Assembly: GCA_002842435.1 (NCBI GenBank)
Contig: PHCX01000003.1
Location: 62,001 to 126,000, forward strand
DNA length: 64,000 nt
Direction of reading: 5' to 3'
Source of the DNA: Betaproteobacteria bacterium HGW-Betaproteobacteria-1
GTDB lineage: Bacteria > Pseudomonadota > Gammaproteobacteria > Burkholderiales > Methylophilaceae
The translations under genes and the position numbers were made by a program. The notes below the pieces were generated by a model. It did not search any database. It saw only the letters and a list, made by a program, of their open reading frames with translations, and was not told the DNA's origin. Below are positions 9,397 to 18,956 of the stretch, piece after piece (positions within the stretch are counted from its first letter, which is position 1; the number at the start of each line of letters is the position of its first letter).

Positions 9397-10176
9397 ATGA
9401 AAACAGATTCAAACTGGCGTCTGCTTCCGGGTTTCGAACAGCTTGCTGCGATTTTCGGCAGTCTGGATGCCATATTCAAGTTGCAGGGTGAACATATCAC
9501 CGGCGAACGTATCTCCAACGTCATTCGCGTCGAGCATCAGGGCATACGCTACTACGTTAAACGCTATTACGTTGCCGGTAAAGGCTTGCGACGCTTCTTC
9601 GGCAAACCACGCATCCAGAGCGAATGGGAGAACCTGCTGTGGTTTGCGCAACAAGGCATCCCGACAGCGCCGGTCGTCGCCTATGGCATGCAGAAAAGTT
9701 TCGGCCTGTTCCGGCGCGGCGCGCTCATCACGCAGGAAATCCCGGACACCCGGGATCTGGCCGATATCGCCAGAAACCATGACCCGAGACTGGCAGACCG
9801 GCAATGGGTTAAGCACGTCAGCCAACAGGTGGCAGATGCCATGCGTATCATGCATGCGCACCATTTCATCCATAACGATTTTAAATGGCGCAACCTGCTG
9901 GTGGACAGCCGGGGCCAGCTCTATTTGATCGACTGTCCGCTCGGTGCTTTCTGGCGCGGAAAACTGTTCGAGCATCGGCTGTTGAAGGAATTTGCCACCC
10001 TCGACCGCGTAGCGCGCTACAAGTTGAGCAATACGCAGCGCCTGCGTTTCTATCTGCAATACGTGCAAAAGAACAAACTGGCCGCCGAGGACAAGTCCTT
10101 TCTGCGCAGGTTCGCGCAACGCAAGGAGCGCAGGGTCAGCAGCTTTGCTCGGGGTGATGGCGCATTAAGTACTTGA
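9397..10176 (+). CDS. Lipopolysaccharide kinase, InaA/Kdo-kinase family
   Basis: A 259-residue protein-kinase-fold protein of the Kdo/WaaP (PF06293) group. The catalytic loop is visible as FIHNDFKWRNLLVD and the metal-binding segment as LYLIDCP. N-terminal YYVKRYYVAGKG supplies the ATP-binding lysine region. Members phosphorylate sugars of the LPS core or act as InaA-like stress proteins, and the substrate cannot be told from sequence. It is divergent from glnE and stands alone. Confidence 0.8.
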   Translation: MKTDSNWRLLPGFEQLAAIFGSLDAIFKLQGEHITGERISNVIRVEHQGIRYYVKRYYVAGKGLRRFFGKPRIQSEWENLLWFAQQGIPTAPVVAYGMQKSFGLFRRGALITQEIPDTRDLADIARNHDPRLADRQWVKHVSQQVADAMRIMHAHHFIHNDFKWRNLLVDSRGQLYLIDCPLGAFWRGKLFEHRLLKEFATLDRVARYKLSNTQRLRFYLQYVQKNKLAAEDKSFLRRFAQRKERRVSSFARGDGALST

Positions 10177-10181
10177 ATTCA

Positions 10182-10300
10182 AGCCGCAGAGGACACAGAG
10201 GAAAACCTTTGCCCAACTTTTCAACATGAAGTTCAGACGCCGAAGCACGCTTTAGATTTACCAGATGCTTTCCTCTGTGAACTCTGTGTCCTCTGTGGCT
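10182..10300. repeat. Imperfect palindromic intergenic repeat
   Basis: The left arm at 10182-10205 contains GCAGAGGACACAGAGGAAA. The right arm at 10267-10300 contains its reverse complement with a short duplication (CTCTGTGAACTCTGTGTCC). The arms enclose about 60 bp. It sits between the LPS-kinase gene and prfC and has the look of a dispersed non-coding repeat, with no transposase. Confidence 0.7.
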
Positions 10301-10392
10301 AAAACCATTTCCCAGCCATCAAATCCCTGTTTCGATTAGGTTTCAACTGCCGTATCGCGTAAAATAACGCCTTTTCGTCTTTAGCCAGCCCC

Positions 10393-11967
10393 ATGAGTAC
10401 CTTGCAGGAAGAAATCAAACGCCGTCGCACCTTTGCCATCATCTCCCACCCGGATGCAGGTAAAACCACGCTCACCGAAAAACTGCTGTGGTTCGGCGGT
10501 GCGATTCAGGTCGCCGGCGAAGTGCGTGGCCGCAAGGCGGCACGCCATGCCACCTCGGACTGGATGGAACTGGAAAAACAGCGCGGCATCTCGGTGACCT
10601 CTTCGGTCATGCAGTTCCCCTACCGCGAGCACATGATCAACCTGCTCGACACCCCGGGCCACGACGACTTCTCGGAAGATACCTATCGCACACTGACGGC
10701 AGTCGACTCCGCCGTCATGGTCATCGACTCGGTCAACGGCGTCGAAGCGCAGACCATCAAGCTGCTCAACGTCTGCCGCATGCGCGACACTCCCATCATC
10801 ACTTTCATCAACAAGCTGGACCGCGAATCGCGTGCACCCATCGAGTTGCTGGACGAAATTGAATCGGTACTCGGCATGCAGTGCGCGCCGATGACTTGGC
10901 CGATCGGCATGGGCAAGACTTTCCGCGGCGTTTATAACCTCTATACCGACAGCATTTCCTTCTTTGACCGCAATGCCGAAAAAGGCACCTCGGAAACGAT
11001 TCAAGGCCTGGACAACCCGCGGCTGGATGAACTGATCGGCCACCAGGCCGAAGAACTGCGCATCGACGTCGAACTGGTGCGCGGCGCCTCGCACAGCTTC
11101 GATAAGGAAGATTACCTCTCCGGCAAGCAGACACCGGTCTATTTCGGCTCCGCCATCAACAACTTCGGCGTGCAATCCCTGCTGGATGCCGTGGTCGATC
11201 TCTCGCCGGCACCGTTGCCACGGCAGACCGCTACACGCCAGGTGGACCCGGATGAACCGAAATTCTCAGGCTTTGTGTTCAAGATCCAGGCCAATATGGA
11301 CCCCAAGCATCGCGACCGCATCGCCTTTCTGCGCGTCTGCTCCGGCCGTTTCGAACGCGGCATGAAGATCAAGCAGGCCTCTACCGGCAAATTGCTGGCA
11401 GTCAACAACGCCATCACTTTCATGGCGCAGGACCGTACCACCATGGATGAAGCCTATTCCGGCGACATCATCGGCATTCCCAACCACGGCACCATCAAGC
11501 TCGGCGACACTTTCTCCGAAGGCGAAACGCTGAAGTTCATCGGCATCCCGTCCTTCGCGCCGGAATATTTCCGCCGCGCTCGCATCAAGAACCCGCTGAA
11601 GATGAAGCAGTTGCAGTTAGGCTTGAAACAACTGGCGGAAGAAGGCGCGACTCAGGTCTACCGACCAATGTTGAGCAATGACATGATCCTGGGCGCTGTC
11701 GGTATCCTGCAGTTCGATGTCGTGGCGCACCGGCTTGAACATGAATACAGCGTCGATGTCGTCTTCGAGAACGTCGACTGCTCGACCGCACGCTGGCTGC
11801 GCGGATCGGAAGCTGACCTGAAGTCGATTGCCGACAAGTACGGCTTCAATGTCGCACTCGACGGCGCCGGCGATTACGTTTACCTGGCACCCAACCGCGT
11901 CAATCTGCAGATGGCACAGGAACGCTATCCGGATATCCAGTTCCTGGAAACCCGGGAAATTTTCTAG
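10393..11967 (+). CDS. prfC: Peptide chain release factor 3
   Basis: A translational GTPase that removes RF1/RF2 from the ribosome after termination. The 524-residue length is normal. G1 is [15 protein letters not shown]3 is [11 protein letters not shown] and G4 is NKLD. The RF3-specific C-terminal part ([23 protein letters not shown], then [12 protein letters not shown]) is intact. The start at 10393 lacks a strong ribosome binding site but matches the family N-terminus [15 protein letters not shown]. Confidence 0.96.
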   Translation: MSTLQEEIKRRRTFAIISHPDAGKTTLTEKLLWFGGAIQVAGEVRGRKAARHATSDWMELEKQRGISVTSSVMQFPYREHMINLLDTPGHDDFSEDTYRTLTAVDSAVMVIDSVNGVEAQTIKLLNVCRMRDTPIITFINKLDRESRAPIELLDEIESVLGMQCAPMTWPIGMGKTFRGVYNLYTDSISFFDRNAEKGTSETIQGLDNPRLDELIGHQAEELRIDVELVRGASHSFDKEDYLSGKQTPVYFGSAINNFGVQSLLDAVVDLSPAPLPRQTATRQVDPDEPKFSGFVFKIQANMDPKHRDRIAFLRVCSGRFERGMKIKQASTGKLLAVNNAITFMAQDRTTMDEAYSGDIIGIPNHGTIKLGDTFSEGETLKFIGIPSFAPEYFRRARIKNPLKMKQLQLGLKQLAEEGATQVYRPMLSNDMILGAVGILQFDVVAHRLEHEYSVDVVFENVDCSTARWLRGSEADLKSIADKYGFNVALDGAGDYVYLAPNRVNLQMAQERYPDIQFLETREIF

Positions 11968-12118
11968 AAATATACTGGGAATATTTCCCGAGAAAGCCAC
12001 GGCCTCTTGCCAGTTCAGAGGCCGAACCTGTAATTTGCGATTGCATAGTAAGTCTCTGAACTGAAATGCAATCTTTGCCAGCCTCCTGGCCGGCTGCCAC
12101 TCTTACAGGGGAAAAATA

Positions 12119-12409
12119 ATGAAGAAACTTCTGCTTATTGTTGCAAGTGTCATCGCTTTCTCGGTCAATCCTGCCTTTGCTGCCGTCGATATCAATACCG
12201 CCACCGCCGCACAACTGGAATCGGTGGACGGCATCGGTCCGAAAAAGGCGGAAGCCATTGTCGAATACCGCAAGAAAAATGGTTCGTTCAAATCGGTCGA
12301 CGATCTGGAAAACGTCAAGGGCCTGGGCAAGGCCAGCATCGACAAGATGCGCAACGAGCTGACCGTTGGCGCCGCCAAGAAAACGGCAGCTGCACCAGCC
12401 AAAAAATAA
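12119..12409 (+). CDS. comEA: ComEA-family helix-hairpin-helix DNA-binding protein
   Basis: A 96-residue secreted protein. It has a signal peptide (ending VNPAFAA) followed by the ComEA core: VDINTATAAQLESVDGIG and the second hairpin LENVKGLGKASIDKM. It ends in an Ala/Lys-rich tail. Proteins of this type bind incoming DNA in the periplasm during natural transformation. No other competence gene is adjacent. A strong hairpin terminator follows. Confidence 0.85.
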   Translation: MKKLLLIVASVIAFSVNPAFAAVDINTATAAQLESVDGIGPKKAEAIVEYRKKNGSFKSVDDLENVKGLGKASIDKMRNELTVGAAKKTAAAPAKK

Positions 12410-12441
12410 ACTGCACTATTGACAACAAACCGGCAACAAAC

Positions 12442-12470
12442 AAAAAGCCCCGGATTTCCGGGGCTTTTTT
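12442..12470. terminator. Bidirectional terminator between comEA and metG
   Basis: An 8-bp perfect stem, AGCCCCGG/CCGGGGCT, with an ATTT loop. It is flanked by A6 on the left and T6 on the right, so it can end transcription from both convergent genes. Confidence 0.9.
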
Positions 12471-12496
12471 ATTGCACGCGCGTCTTTATTGCAAAC

Positions 12497-14539
12497 TTAC
12501 TTCACGCGCATGCCGGGCTGCGCACCACTGTCGGGTGACAGGATGAAAGGCCCGCCGCGCTCGTCACTGGCCGCCAGCACCATACCCTCGCTCAAACCGA
12601 ACTTCATCTTGCGCGGCGCCAGGTTGGCGACCATCACCGTCAAACGACCCTTCAGTGTTTCCGGATCGTAAGCCGACTTGATGCCGGCGAAAACGTTGCG
12701 GGTCTTTTCCTCGCCGATATCCAGCGTCAGTTGCAGCAGTTTCTCCGCGCCTTCGACATGGTTGGCATCGACGATTTTGGCGATACGCAGATCGACCTTG
12801 GTGAAATCATCAATACTGATATAACTGGCTTCTGCCATCGCCGGGGCGCTGGCTGCTGGCGCAGCAGGTGTTGTGGTTGCTTGCATGGTTTCTTTATTGG
12901 CTTCTGTCATGGCTTCTATCTGTTTAGGGTCTATACGGGTAATCAAGTGTTCATAGGACTTGATGGCATGGCCGGCCGGCAAGCTGGAATTCACAGCCGG
13001 CCAATCCAGCGGGGCTACGTTGAGGAATGCTTCGATCTGCCCAGCGAGCTTCGGCAATATCGGCTTCAGATACAGGGTCAGCAAACGGAACATTTCCAGC
13101 GCATCGGAACAGACCTGCTGCAGGGCATCGGCTTGCGCCTCATCCTTGGCCATGACCCACGGCGCTTTTTCCGCTACAAAACCGTTGGCAACATCGGCCA
13201 GACGCATGATCTCTCGCAGGGCACGACCGAAATCGCGCTGCTCGTAACTTTCAGCAATGGCCGCAGCCTGTGCCTGCATCTCGGCAACCACCGGGTTGTT
13301 GCCGGTTGGGCTCAGCTTGCCGTCGAAACGCTTGCTGATGAACCCGGCCGTACGGCTGGCGATATTGATGTACTTGCCGACCAGGTCGCTGTTGACACGT
13401 GCAACGAAGTCCTCAAGGTTGAGGTCGATATCTTCCATCGTGCCGTTCAACTTGGCGGCATAGTAGTAACGCAGGTATTCCGGATTTTTCACATGTTGCA
13501 GATAACTCTCGGCAGTAATGAAAGTGCCACGTGACTTCGACATCTTCTCGCCGTTGACGGTGAGGAAGCCATGGGCGAACACCTTGGTCGGCGTGCGATA
13601 GCCGGAGTAGTGCAGCGTGGCCGGCCAGAACAGGGCATGGAAATAGAGGATGTCCTTGCCGATGAAGTGATAGAGCTCGGTCTGGCTGCCGGCTTTCCAG
13701 TATTCGTCGAAATTCAGCCCGGACTTGCTGCACAGGTTCTTGAAACTGGCCATGTAGCCGATCGGCGCATCGAGCCAGACATAGAAATACTTGCCCGGCG
13801 CATCCGGGATCTCAAAGCCGAAATACGGCGCGTCGCGCGAGATATCCCAGTCAGACAAGCCAGATTCGAACCACTCGCCCATCTTGTTGGCCGCTTCGGC
13901 CTGCAAGGTGCCGGAACGTGTCCAGCTTCTGAGGAATTCCTCGCACTCGGACAGCTTGAAGAAGTAATGCTCAGTCTCCTTGCGCACCGGCGCTGCGCCG
14001 GAAACGGCGGAGAACGGGTTGATCAGCTCGGTCGGGTTGTAGGTCGCGCCGCAGACTTCGCAGGAATCACCGTACTGGTCCTTGGCGTGGCACTTTGGGC
14101 ACTCGCCCTTGATGAAACGGTCCGGCAGGAACATGTTCTTGACCGGGTCGTAGAACTGTTCGATGGTCCTGGTGGCGATCTTGCCGTCGGCCTTCAGTGC
14201 TTGGTAGATGCCGCACGCCAGTTCGCGATTTTCCTCGGAATTGGTCGAATAGTAATTATCGAAATTCACCAGGAAGCCGGCAAAATCGGTGCTGTGTTCA
14301 GCATGCACGCGGTCGATCAGTTGTTCCGGCGTGATACCCTCTTTCTCCGCCCGCAACATGATGGGCGTGCCATGCGTGTCGTCGGCACAGACATAATGCA
14401 CATCATGCCCCTGCATCTTCAGGAAGCGTACCCAGATGTCGGTCTGGATATATTCCACCAGATGGCCGAGGTGGATGCTGCCATTGGCATAAGGCAATGC
14501 AGAGGTAACGAGGATTTTGCGTGGCTGTGTATCGGACAT
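12497..14539 (-). CDS. metG: Methionyl-tRNA synthetase
   Basis: A class I aminoacyl-tRNA synthetase of 680 residues. The HIGH-type signature is [13 protein letters not shown] and the KMSKS loop is present as [10 protein letters not shown] zinc knuckle [17 protein letters not shown] lies near residues 145-162. The C-terminal 110 residues form the EMAP-type tRNA-binding/dimerisation domain ([26 protein letters not shown]), joined by an Ala/Thr-rich linker. It is divergent from apbC. Confidence 0.97.
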   Translation of the reverse strand: MSDTQPRKILVTSALPYANGSIHLGHLVEYIQTDIWVRFLKMQGHDVHYVCADDTHGTPIMLRAEKEGITPEQLIDRVHAEHSTDFAGFLVNFDNYYSTNSEENRELACGIYQALKADGKIATRTIEQFYDPVKNMFLPDRFIKGECPKCHAKDQYGDSCEVCGATYNPTELINPFSAVSGAAPVRKETEHYFFKLSECEEFLRSWTRSGTLQAEAANKMGEWFESGLSDWDISRDAPYFGFEIPDAPGKYFYVWLDAPIGYMASFKNLCSKSGLNFDEYWKAGSQTELYHFIGKDILYFHALFWPATLHYSGYRTPTKVFAHGFLTVNGEKMSKSRGTFITAESYLQHVKNPEYLRYYYAAKLNGTMEDIDLNLEDFVARVNSDLVGKYINIASRTAGFISKRFDGKLSPTGNNPVVAEMQAQAAAIAESYEQRDFGRALREIMRLADVANGFVAEKAPWVMAKDEAQADALQQVCSDALEMFRLLTLYLKPILPKLAGQIEAFLNVAPLDWPAVNSSLPAGHAIKSYEHLITRIDPKQIEAMTEANKETMQATTTPAAPAASAPAMAEASYISIDDFTKVDLRIAKIVDANHVEGAEKLLQLTLDIGEEKTRNVFAGIKSAYDPETLKGRLTVMVANLAPRKMKFGLSEGMVLAASDERGGPFILSPDSGAQPGMRVK

Positions 14540-14737
14540 TTAGCGAGATTCGAGTTTTAAGTGACTGAACGAAACCGGCATTTTAGCAAATGCAGCGGGC
14601 TTGCGCTTTGCTATCTTGTCTCAACCAAACCGATATACACGCAATATCGCGTGCAGTTTCAATCGCGCATGCAGTAAAAATGCACATGGGCTAAAATTGC
14701 CTTCTCACCCAACACTTTGCAAAAGCAGGATTCCGGC

Positions 14738-15826
14738 ATGGCCATCACAGAAACGCAGATTCAGGAAACACTCAAGACATTGATCGACCCCAACACCGGC
14801 AAGGACTTCATCAGCAGCAAATGCGTGAAGAACGTCAAGATTGCCGGCAACGACATCTCGCTCGACATCGTGCTGGGCTACCCTTCGAAGTCCGTACAGG
14901 CCGAAGTTCAGCAACTGGTCACCGACAAACTTGAATCCCTGCCGGATGCCGGCAATGTGAGCGTCAATGTCGGCAGCCGTATCGTGCCGCACAGCGTACA
15001 ACGCGGCGTGCAACTACTGCCTAATATCAAGAACATCATCGCCGTTGCCTCCGGCAAGGGCGGCGTCGGCAAATCCACCACAGCCGTCAACCTGGCACTG
15101 GCACTGGCGGCCGAAGGTGCCACTGTCGGCATTCTGGATGCCGACATCTACGGCCCCTCACAACCACAGATGCTGGGCATCAACGCCCGCCCGGACAGCA
15201 CGGACGGCAAGAGCATGGAGCCGTTGGAAGCGCACGGCATCCAAGCCATGTCCATCGGCTTTCTGGTCGATGTGGACACCCCCATGGTCTGGCGCGGCCC
15301 AATGGTTACTGGCGCACTGGAACAACTGCTGCGCGAAACCCGCTGGAAAGACCTTGATTATCTGGTTATCGACCTGCCACCCGGCACCGGCGACATCCAG
15401 CTGACCCTGTCGCAGAAAGTGCCGGTCACCGGCGCCGTCATCGTCACCACCCCGCAGGACATCGCCCTGCTCGACGCTCGCAAAGGTCTGAAGATGTTCG
15501 AGAAAGTCGGCATCCCCATCCTCGGCATCGTCGAAAACATGAGCACACACATCTGCTCCAACTGCGGCCACGAGGAACACATCTTCGGTGCAGGCGGTGC
15601 TGCCGCCATGTGCAAGGATTACAACGTCGATTTACTGGGCAGCCTGCCGCTGGACATCAAGATCCGCGAACAGGTCGATGGTGGCAAACCCACCGTCATC
15701 GCTGAACCGGACAGCAAGATCGCCGCCACCTACAAACAGATCGCCCGCACGGTCGGCATCAAACTGTCACAACAAACGCTGGATCACAGCAGCAAGTTCC
15801 CGAATATCGTGATTCAGAATACTTGA
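14738..15826 (+). CDS. apbC: Iron-sulfur cluster carrier ATPase ApbC/Mrp
   Basis: A cytoplasmic P-loop ATPase that carries and transfers Fe-S clusters. The protein has an N-terminal MIP18-like domain (about 1-95) and a deviant Walker A, ASGKGGVGKSTTAVNLALAL. Switch segments are DADIYGPSQPQML and IDLPPGTGDIQLT. The CSNCG pair that holds the cluster is present. The ATG at 14738 (MAITETQ), with an AGGA site upstream, is preferred over a longer frame from 14717. The divergent neighbour is metG, a common arrangement. Confidence 0.93.
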   Translation: MAITETQIQETLKTLIDPNTGKDFISSKCVKNVKIAGNDISLDIVLGYPSKSVQAEVQQLVTDKLESLPDAGNVSVNVGSRIVPHSVQRGVQLLPNIKNIIAVASGKGGVGKSTTAVNLALALAAEGATVGILDADIYGPSQPQMLGINARPDSTDGKSMEPLEAHGIQAMSIGFLVDVDTPMVWRGPMVTGALEQLLRETRWKDLDYLVIDLPPGTGDIQLTLSQKVPVTGAVIVTTPQDIALLDARKGLKMFEKVGIPILGIVENMSTHICSNCGHEEHIFGAGGAAAMCKDYNVDLLGSLPLDIKIREQVDGGKPTVIAEPDSKIAATYKQIARTVGIKLSQQTLDHSSKFPNIVIQNT

Positions 15827-15832
15827 TCAGTC

Positions 15833-16363
15833 GTGTATAACTTAAAAGACTTCGTCGAAAAAATTCGACACGACAAAAATTTATCAGACGAAGTCCCTTA
15901 CTTTGATCCAAACAATGGGAATGAAAACGCCAGGTTTCTTTTTTTACTTGAAGCGCCAGGGCCTAAAGCAATAAAAACCGGCTTCATCTCATTTGATAAT
16001 CCTGATGAAACTGCGAAAAATTTTAAACGTCAGCTCGCATCCGCAGGCATAAGCAGAAAAGACATAGCCTTATGGAATGTGGTGCCTTGGTATCTAGGTA
16101 ATGTTAATAAAACCAAAATCAGCGCAGCAACTTCACAAGATGTGAAAAGCTCGCTGCAATATCTCAAAGAGTTGCTTGGATTATTAAAAAACCTGGAATG
16201 TATTATTCTCGTTGGCGCGGCCGCCAGAAAATGCCATGTATATCTGTCACAGCATACTAAGTTAAGAATTTTAAGTTGCCATCACCCGTCACCGCGAGCC
16301 TTAAATATTTCTCCCGAATTCGATGAAGAAAACATTTCGGTTTTCAAGGCACTCAACAATTAA
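15833..16363 (+). CDS. Uracil-DNA glycosylase superfamily protein
   Basis: A 176-residue protein with UDG-fold signatures: FLFLLEAPGPKA near residue 38, IALWNVVPWYLG, and a C-terminal HHPSPRA histidine motif. It has no Fe-S cysteine set like family 4 enzymes, so the family is uncertain. Base composition is visibly more AT-rich than the surrounding genes, with runs such as AAAAATTTTAAACG, which suggests recent acquisition. The frame starts with GTG 6 bp after apbC and has no clear ribosome binding site. Confidence 0.7.
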   Translation: MYNLKDFVEKIRHDKNLSDEVPYFDPNNGNENARFLFLLEAPGPKAIKTGFISFDNPDETAKNFKRQLASAGISRKDIALWNVVPWYLGNVNKTKISAATSQDVKSSLQYLKELLGLLKNLECIILVGAAARKCHVYLSQHTKLRILSCHHPSPRALNISPEFDEENISVFKALNN

Positions 16364-16384
16364 TCCACTATTACTACTAGCCAA

Positions 16385-16453
16385 GTAGGGTGGCAATTTA
16401 TTGCCCACATGGCACATGGTGGGTTACGGCGCATCACGCCTAACTTACCCTAC
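16385..16453. repeat. Short palindromic repeat with GTAGGGT/ACCCTAC ends
   Basis: The 69-bp element begins GTAGGGTGGCAA and ends CTTACCCTAC. Internal complementary pieces include TTGCCCAC and GGTGGGTTACGGC. The GTAGGGTGGG...CCCACCCTAC layout is a well-known dispersed intergenic repeat type in proteobacteria. It is probably non-autonomous. Confidence 0.65.
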
Positions 16454-16887
16454 ATTTTCCTTCTGAATTACAAAGCTTGAACCTTGCCTGGACACCCACT
16501 CTCGCAGGTATAACGAAAATTTAGGTGGTTGGCTTTTGACCGTCAATCCCCTGCTGCCATGCCGAGCAACGGAGACAATCCAAGGGATTTCGGCGAGCAC
16601 TGTATGAGCTCCGCAACAAGCCACGACGTTTGTGGCTTGTCAGGGCGAGTTTCACAACAGAACAATTGCTTTAGCAATTCGTGATGTTGGGGATGCCCCT
16701 TGCGGGCACGCAGCCGCTTGGATTGTCGAGTAGCGCAGGGCAGCCGAAGGCCATAGCAGGGGGTGTCTTTTTCTTTGGCTACTTTGGCGCCAAGGTCGCG
16801 ACGCAGGAGCGGGCACTTGGCGGACATGCCCCTTGCGGGCATGGCTGAGCAAAAGAAAGTAGCTTGCCGTCGGGCAACCCCCGACAC

Positions 16888-16912
16888 AAAAAAGCCCGCT
16901 ATTGCGGGCTTC
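16888..16912 (-). terminator. Rho-independent terminator after pgl
   Basis: On the minus strand, AGCCCGC/GCGGGCT forms a 7-bp stem with a short loop and is followed by a T6 run. It is about 40 bp beyond the pgl stop codon. Confidence 0.85.
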
Positions 16913-16952
16913 TTCATCTATGGATTACAGCTCAAGTCCGAAATGACATCGG

Positions 16953-17663
16953 TCAGGAGACTTTAACCCCAAATGTATACACATCCACACCAGCCTCCGG
17001 CTTAATCACCGTAGCCGGTATCGCCACCCCCTTACGCCAATTATCCACCGCCTCCTGCTTACCCGCCCCCGTCACCAGAAAGATGACCTCACGCGCCTGA
17101 CTCAAACGCCTTGCACTGATCGAAATCCGCTCTGCCGGCGGCTTGGGGGAATTAAAGACAGGGAAGGCATCGACACTGTCATCCCAGGTATGACCGGGGA
17201 ACAAACTGGCGGTATGACCATCCTCGCCCAAACCGAGCAAGACGAGGTCGAAATCTCCCACGCCCTTCAGCGTTTCGGCATAGGCTTTCGCGCCTTCGAC
17301 CGGGCCCAGTTCTGCAGGGATGTCATGAATCTGGTTGGCAGGCACCGGCACATGGTTGAGCCAGGCCTGACGTGCCATCAGGCTGTTGCGGTCGGCATGA
17401 TCGACCGGCAGGCAACGGTCATCGTTATGATAGATGTGCCATTTGCTCCAATCGGCATCAGCATGACGTAACAATTCATACACTTGCTTGGGTGTGGTGC
17501 CGCCCGCCAGCACGATGGAGAAGCTGCCGCGTGCTGCGATCGCGCTATTGGCAGCTTGAAGAATGTGCTGCAGGGTCGCCTGATTGATGGCGTCCTGCGA
17601 TTCGAATTGATGCCAACGTGAAATTTGTGCATTGGCGCCGGTGACTTGGCTTGAGTTTTGCAT
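16953..17663 (-). CDS. pgl: 6-phosphogluconolactonase
   Basis: Hydrolyses 6-phosphogluconolactone to 6-phosphogluconate, the second step of the oxidative pentose phosphate route. The 236-residue protein has the SugB/NagB-type fold motifs VLAGGTTPKQVYELL, YHNDDRCLPVDHADRNS and LGLGEDGHTASLFPG. It is divergent from gnd and zwf. In Methylophilaceae these three enzymes close the dissimilatory ribulose monophosphate cycle that oxidises formaldehyde to CO2. Confidence 0.94.
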   Translation of the reverse strand: MQNSSQVTGANAQISRWHQFESQDAINQATLQHILQAANSAIAARGSFSIVLAGGTTPKQVYELLRHADADWSKWHIYHNDDRCLPVDHADRNSLMARQAWLNHVPVPANQIHDIPAELGPVEGAKAYAETLKGVGDFDLVLLGLGEDGHTASLFPGHTWDDSVDAFPVFNSPKPPAERISISARRLSQAREVIFLVTGAGKQEAVDNWRKGVAIPATVIKPEAGVDVYTFGVKVS

Positions 17664-17707
17664 GAATCTGATTTGCCTTTACGTTATAATTGACGGGCTG
17701 TAATGGG

Positions 17708-17785
17708 AAGCCCTGAATAAGTCCCCCAGGTACAAACCGAAGCACGGCCCAAAGCACGACTTCAGCGAGGATTTATTCAGGGCTT
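17708..17785. repeat. Inverted repeat in the pgl-gnd intergenic region
   Basis: A perfect 13-bp inverted pair, AAGCCCTGAATAA (17708-17720) and TTATTCAGGGCTT (17773-17785), encloses 52 bp. There is no coding capacity. It could be a small mobile element remnant, or a large mRNA leader hairpin for gnd. Confidence 0.6.
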
Positions 17786-17861
17786 TCTCTGATACAACTT
17801 ACTTATATATTACCTTACACAATAAGGTGATGTTACATCAATCCTCATCAAGGAAAATACA

Positions 17862-18767
17862 ATGAAATTAGCAATGATCGGTTTGGGCAAAATGGGCGGC
17901 AACATGGCGGCTCGCCTTCTTCGCAACAACATTGAAGTGGTCGGCTTTGACTTCAATCATGACACTGTCAGCCAGCTGGTTGCCAAGGAAGGCATGGAAG
18001 GCGCCCGTTCTGTCGAAGAAGCAATCCAAAGACTGCCTGAACAAAAGATCGTCTGGCTGATGCTGCCTGCCGGCGAAATCACCGAAAACCAGATCAAGGA
18101 TCTGGTCCCCATGTTGAACAAGGGCGACATCGTCATTGATGGCGGCAACTCCAACTACAAGCACAGTATGCGTCGCGGCCAGTTCCTGGCTGAGCACGGC
18201 ATCGAATTCATCGACTGTGGCACTTCCGGCGGCATCTGGGGCCTGGAAAACGGCTACTGCCTGATGTACGGCGGCACCAAGGAAGCTGCTGCCATCATGA
18301 AACCGGTCATGAAGGCATTGACGCATGAAGATCGCGGCTGGGCACATGTTGGCCCGATCGGCTCTGGTCACTTCACCAAGATGATCCACAATGGTATCGA
18401 ATACGGCATGATGCAAGCGATGGCCGAAGGTCTGGACCTGATCAAGGGCAAGGAAGAGTTTAGCCTGGATCTGGCGCAGATCACCGAACTGTGGCGTCAC
18501 GGCTCCGTGGTGCGTAGCTGGTTGCTCGACCTGACGGCTGAGGCCCTGAAAGATGATCAGAGTCTTGAAGCGATCGCCCCATATGTTGCTGACTCTGGTG
18601 AAGGTCGCTGGACGGTAGTTGAAGCTGTTGAGCAAGGCGTCGCGGCGCCAGTGCTGACAGTGGCATTACAAGCCCGTTTCAGAAGCCAGGATTCAACGGG
18701 TTACAGTTACAAGCTGTTATCCTTGATGCGTAACGCTTTTGGCGGTCACGCAGTCAAGTCAAAATAA
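17862..18767 (+). CDS. gnd: 6-phosphogluconate dehydrogenase, short (YqeC/GndA-type) form
   Basis: Oxidatively decarboxylates 6-phosphogluconate to ribulose 5-phosphate and CO2. At 301 residues it is the short form, which often uses NAD+. The Rossmann motif is GLGKMGGNMA and the catalytic segment is GSGHFTKMIHNGIEYG. The GNSNYKHSMRR substrate motif is intact. An AAGGAAAA ribosome binding site precedes the start. It is followed by a strong hairpin and then zwf on the same strand. Confidence 0.94.
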   Translation: MKLAMIGLGKMGGNMAARLLRNNIEVVGFDFNHDTVSQLVAKEGMEGARSVEEAIQRLPEQKIVWLMLPAGEITENQIKDLVPMLNKGDIVIDGGNSNYKHSMRRGQFLAEHGIEFIDCGTSGGIWGLENGYCLMYGGTKEAAAIMKPVMKALTHEDRGWAHVGPIGSGHFTKMIHNGIEYGMMQAMAEGLDLIKGKEEFSLDLAQITELWRHGSVVRSWLLDLTAEALKDDQSLEAIAPYVADSGEGRWTVVEAVEQGVAAPVLTVALQARFRSQDSTGYSYKLLSLMRNAFGGHAVKSK

Positions 18768-18795
18768 GCAGTTCCAGCGCAACCGCAATCTCATA

Positions 18796-18822
18796 CTTGA
18801 GGCCGCCAAAAGCGGCCTCAAG
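18796..18822 (+). terminator. Hairpin between gnd and zwf
   Basis: A perfect 11-bp stem, CTTGAGGCCGC/GCGGCCTCAAG, with a CAAAA loop. There is no T-run after it, so it may stabilise the gnd mRNA end rather than fully terminate. Confidence 0.7.
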
Positions 18823-18956
18823 TCACTGAACTGCAAGCATTTCCCTCAGGAATGAGGAAGCATACCCAGGTTATCTGGTTTAAAATGACCGGATAAAGCG
18901 CCCCTGTAAAAGCGCACATTAATTAGCCAATTAATATCTTACGGAAGCCTCGCATC

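Larger units (their letters stand above)
16364..16952. other. Intergenic region of about 590 bp with repeat-like sequence
   Basis: No credible gene is present. A short palindromic element lies at 16385-16453. The part at 16543-16917 can be read as a 124-residue minus-strand frame, but its low-complexity Cys/Arg/Pro-rich translation, lack of domains and lack of ribosome binding site make it look like a translated non-coding repeat. The left end of the pgl terminator is at 16888. Confidence 0.55.

Noticed and set aside
11977..11988. GGGAATATTTCC after prfC as a member of the island motif
   Set aside because: One mismatch to GGGARTTWYTCC, but far from the island and beside unrelated genes. Treated as a warning about motif specificity.
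16543..16917. Minus-strand 124-codon frame as a gene
   Set aside because: No ribosome binding site, no domain, biased low-complexity translation, overlap with the pgl terminator and repeat-like surroundings. Kept only as repeat-like sequence.
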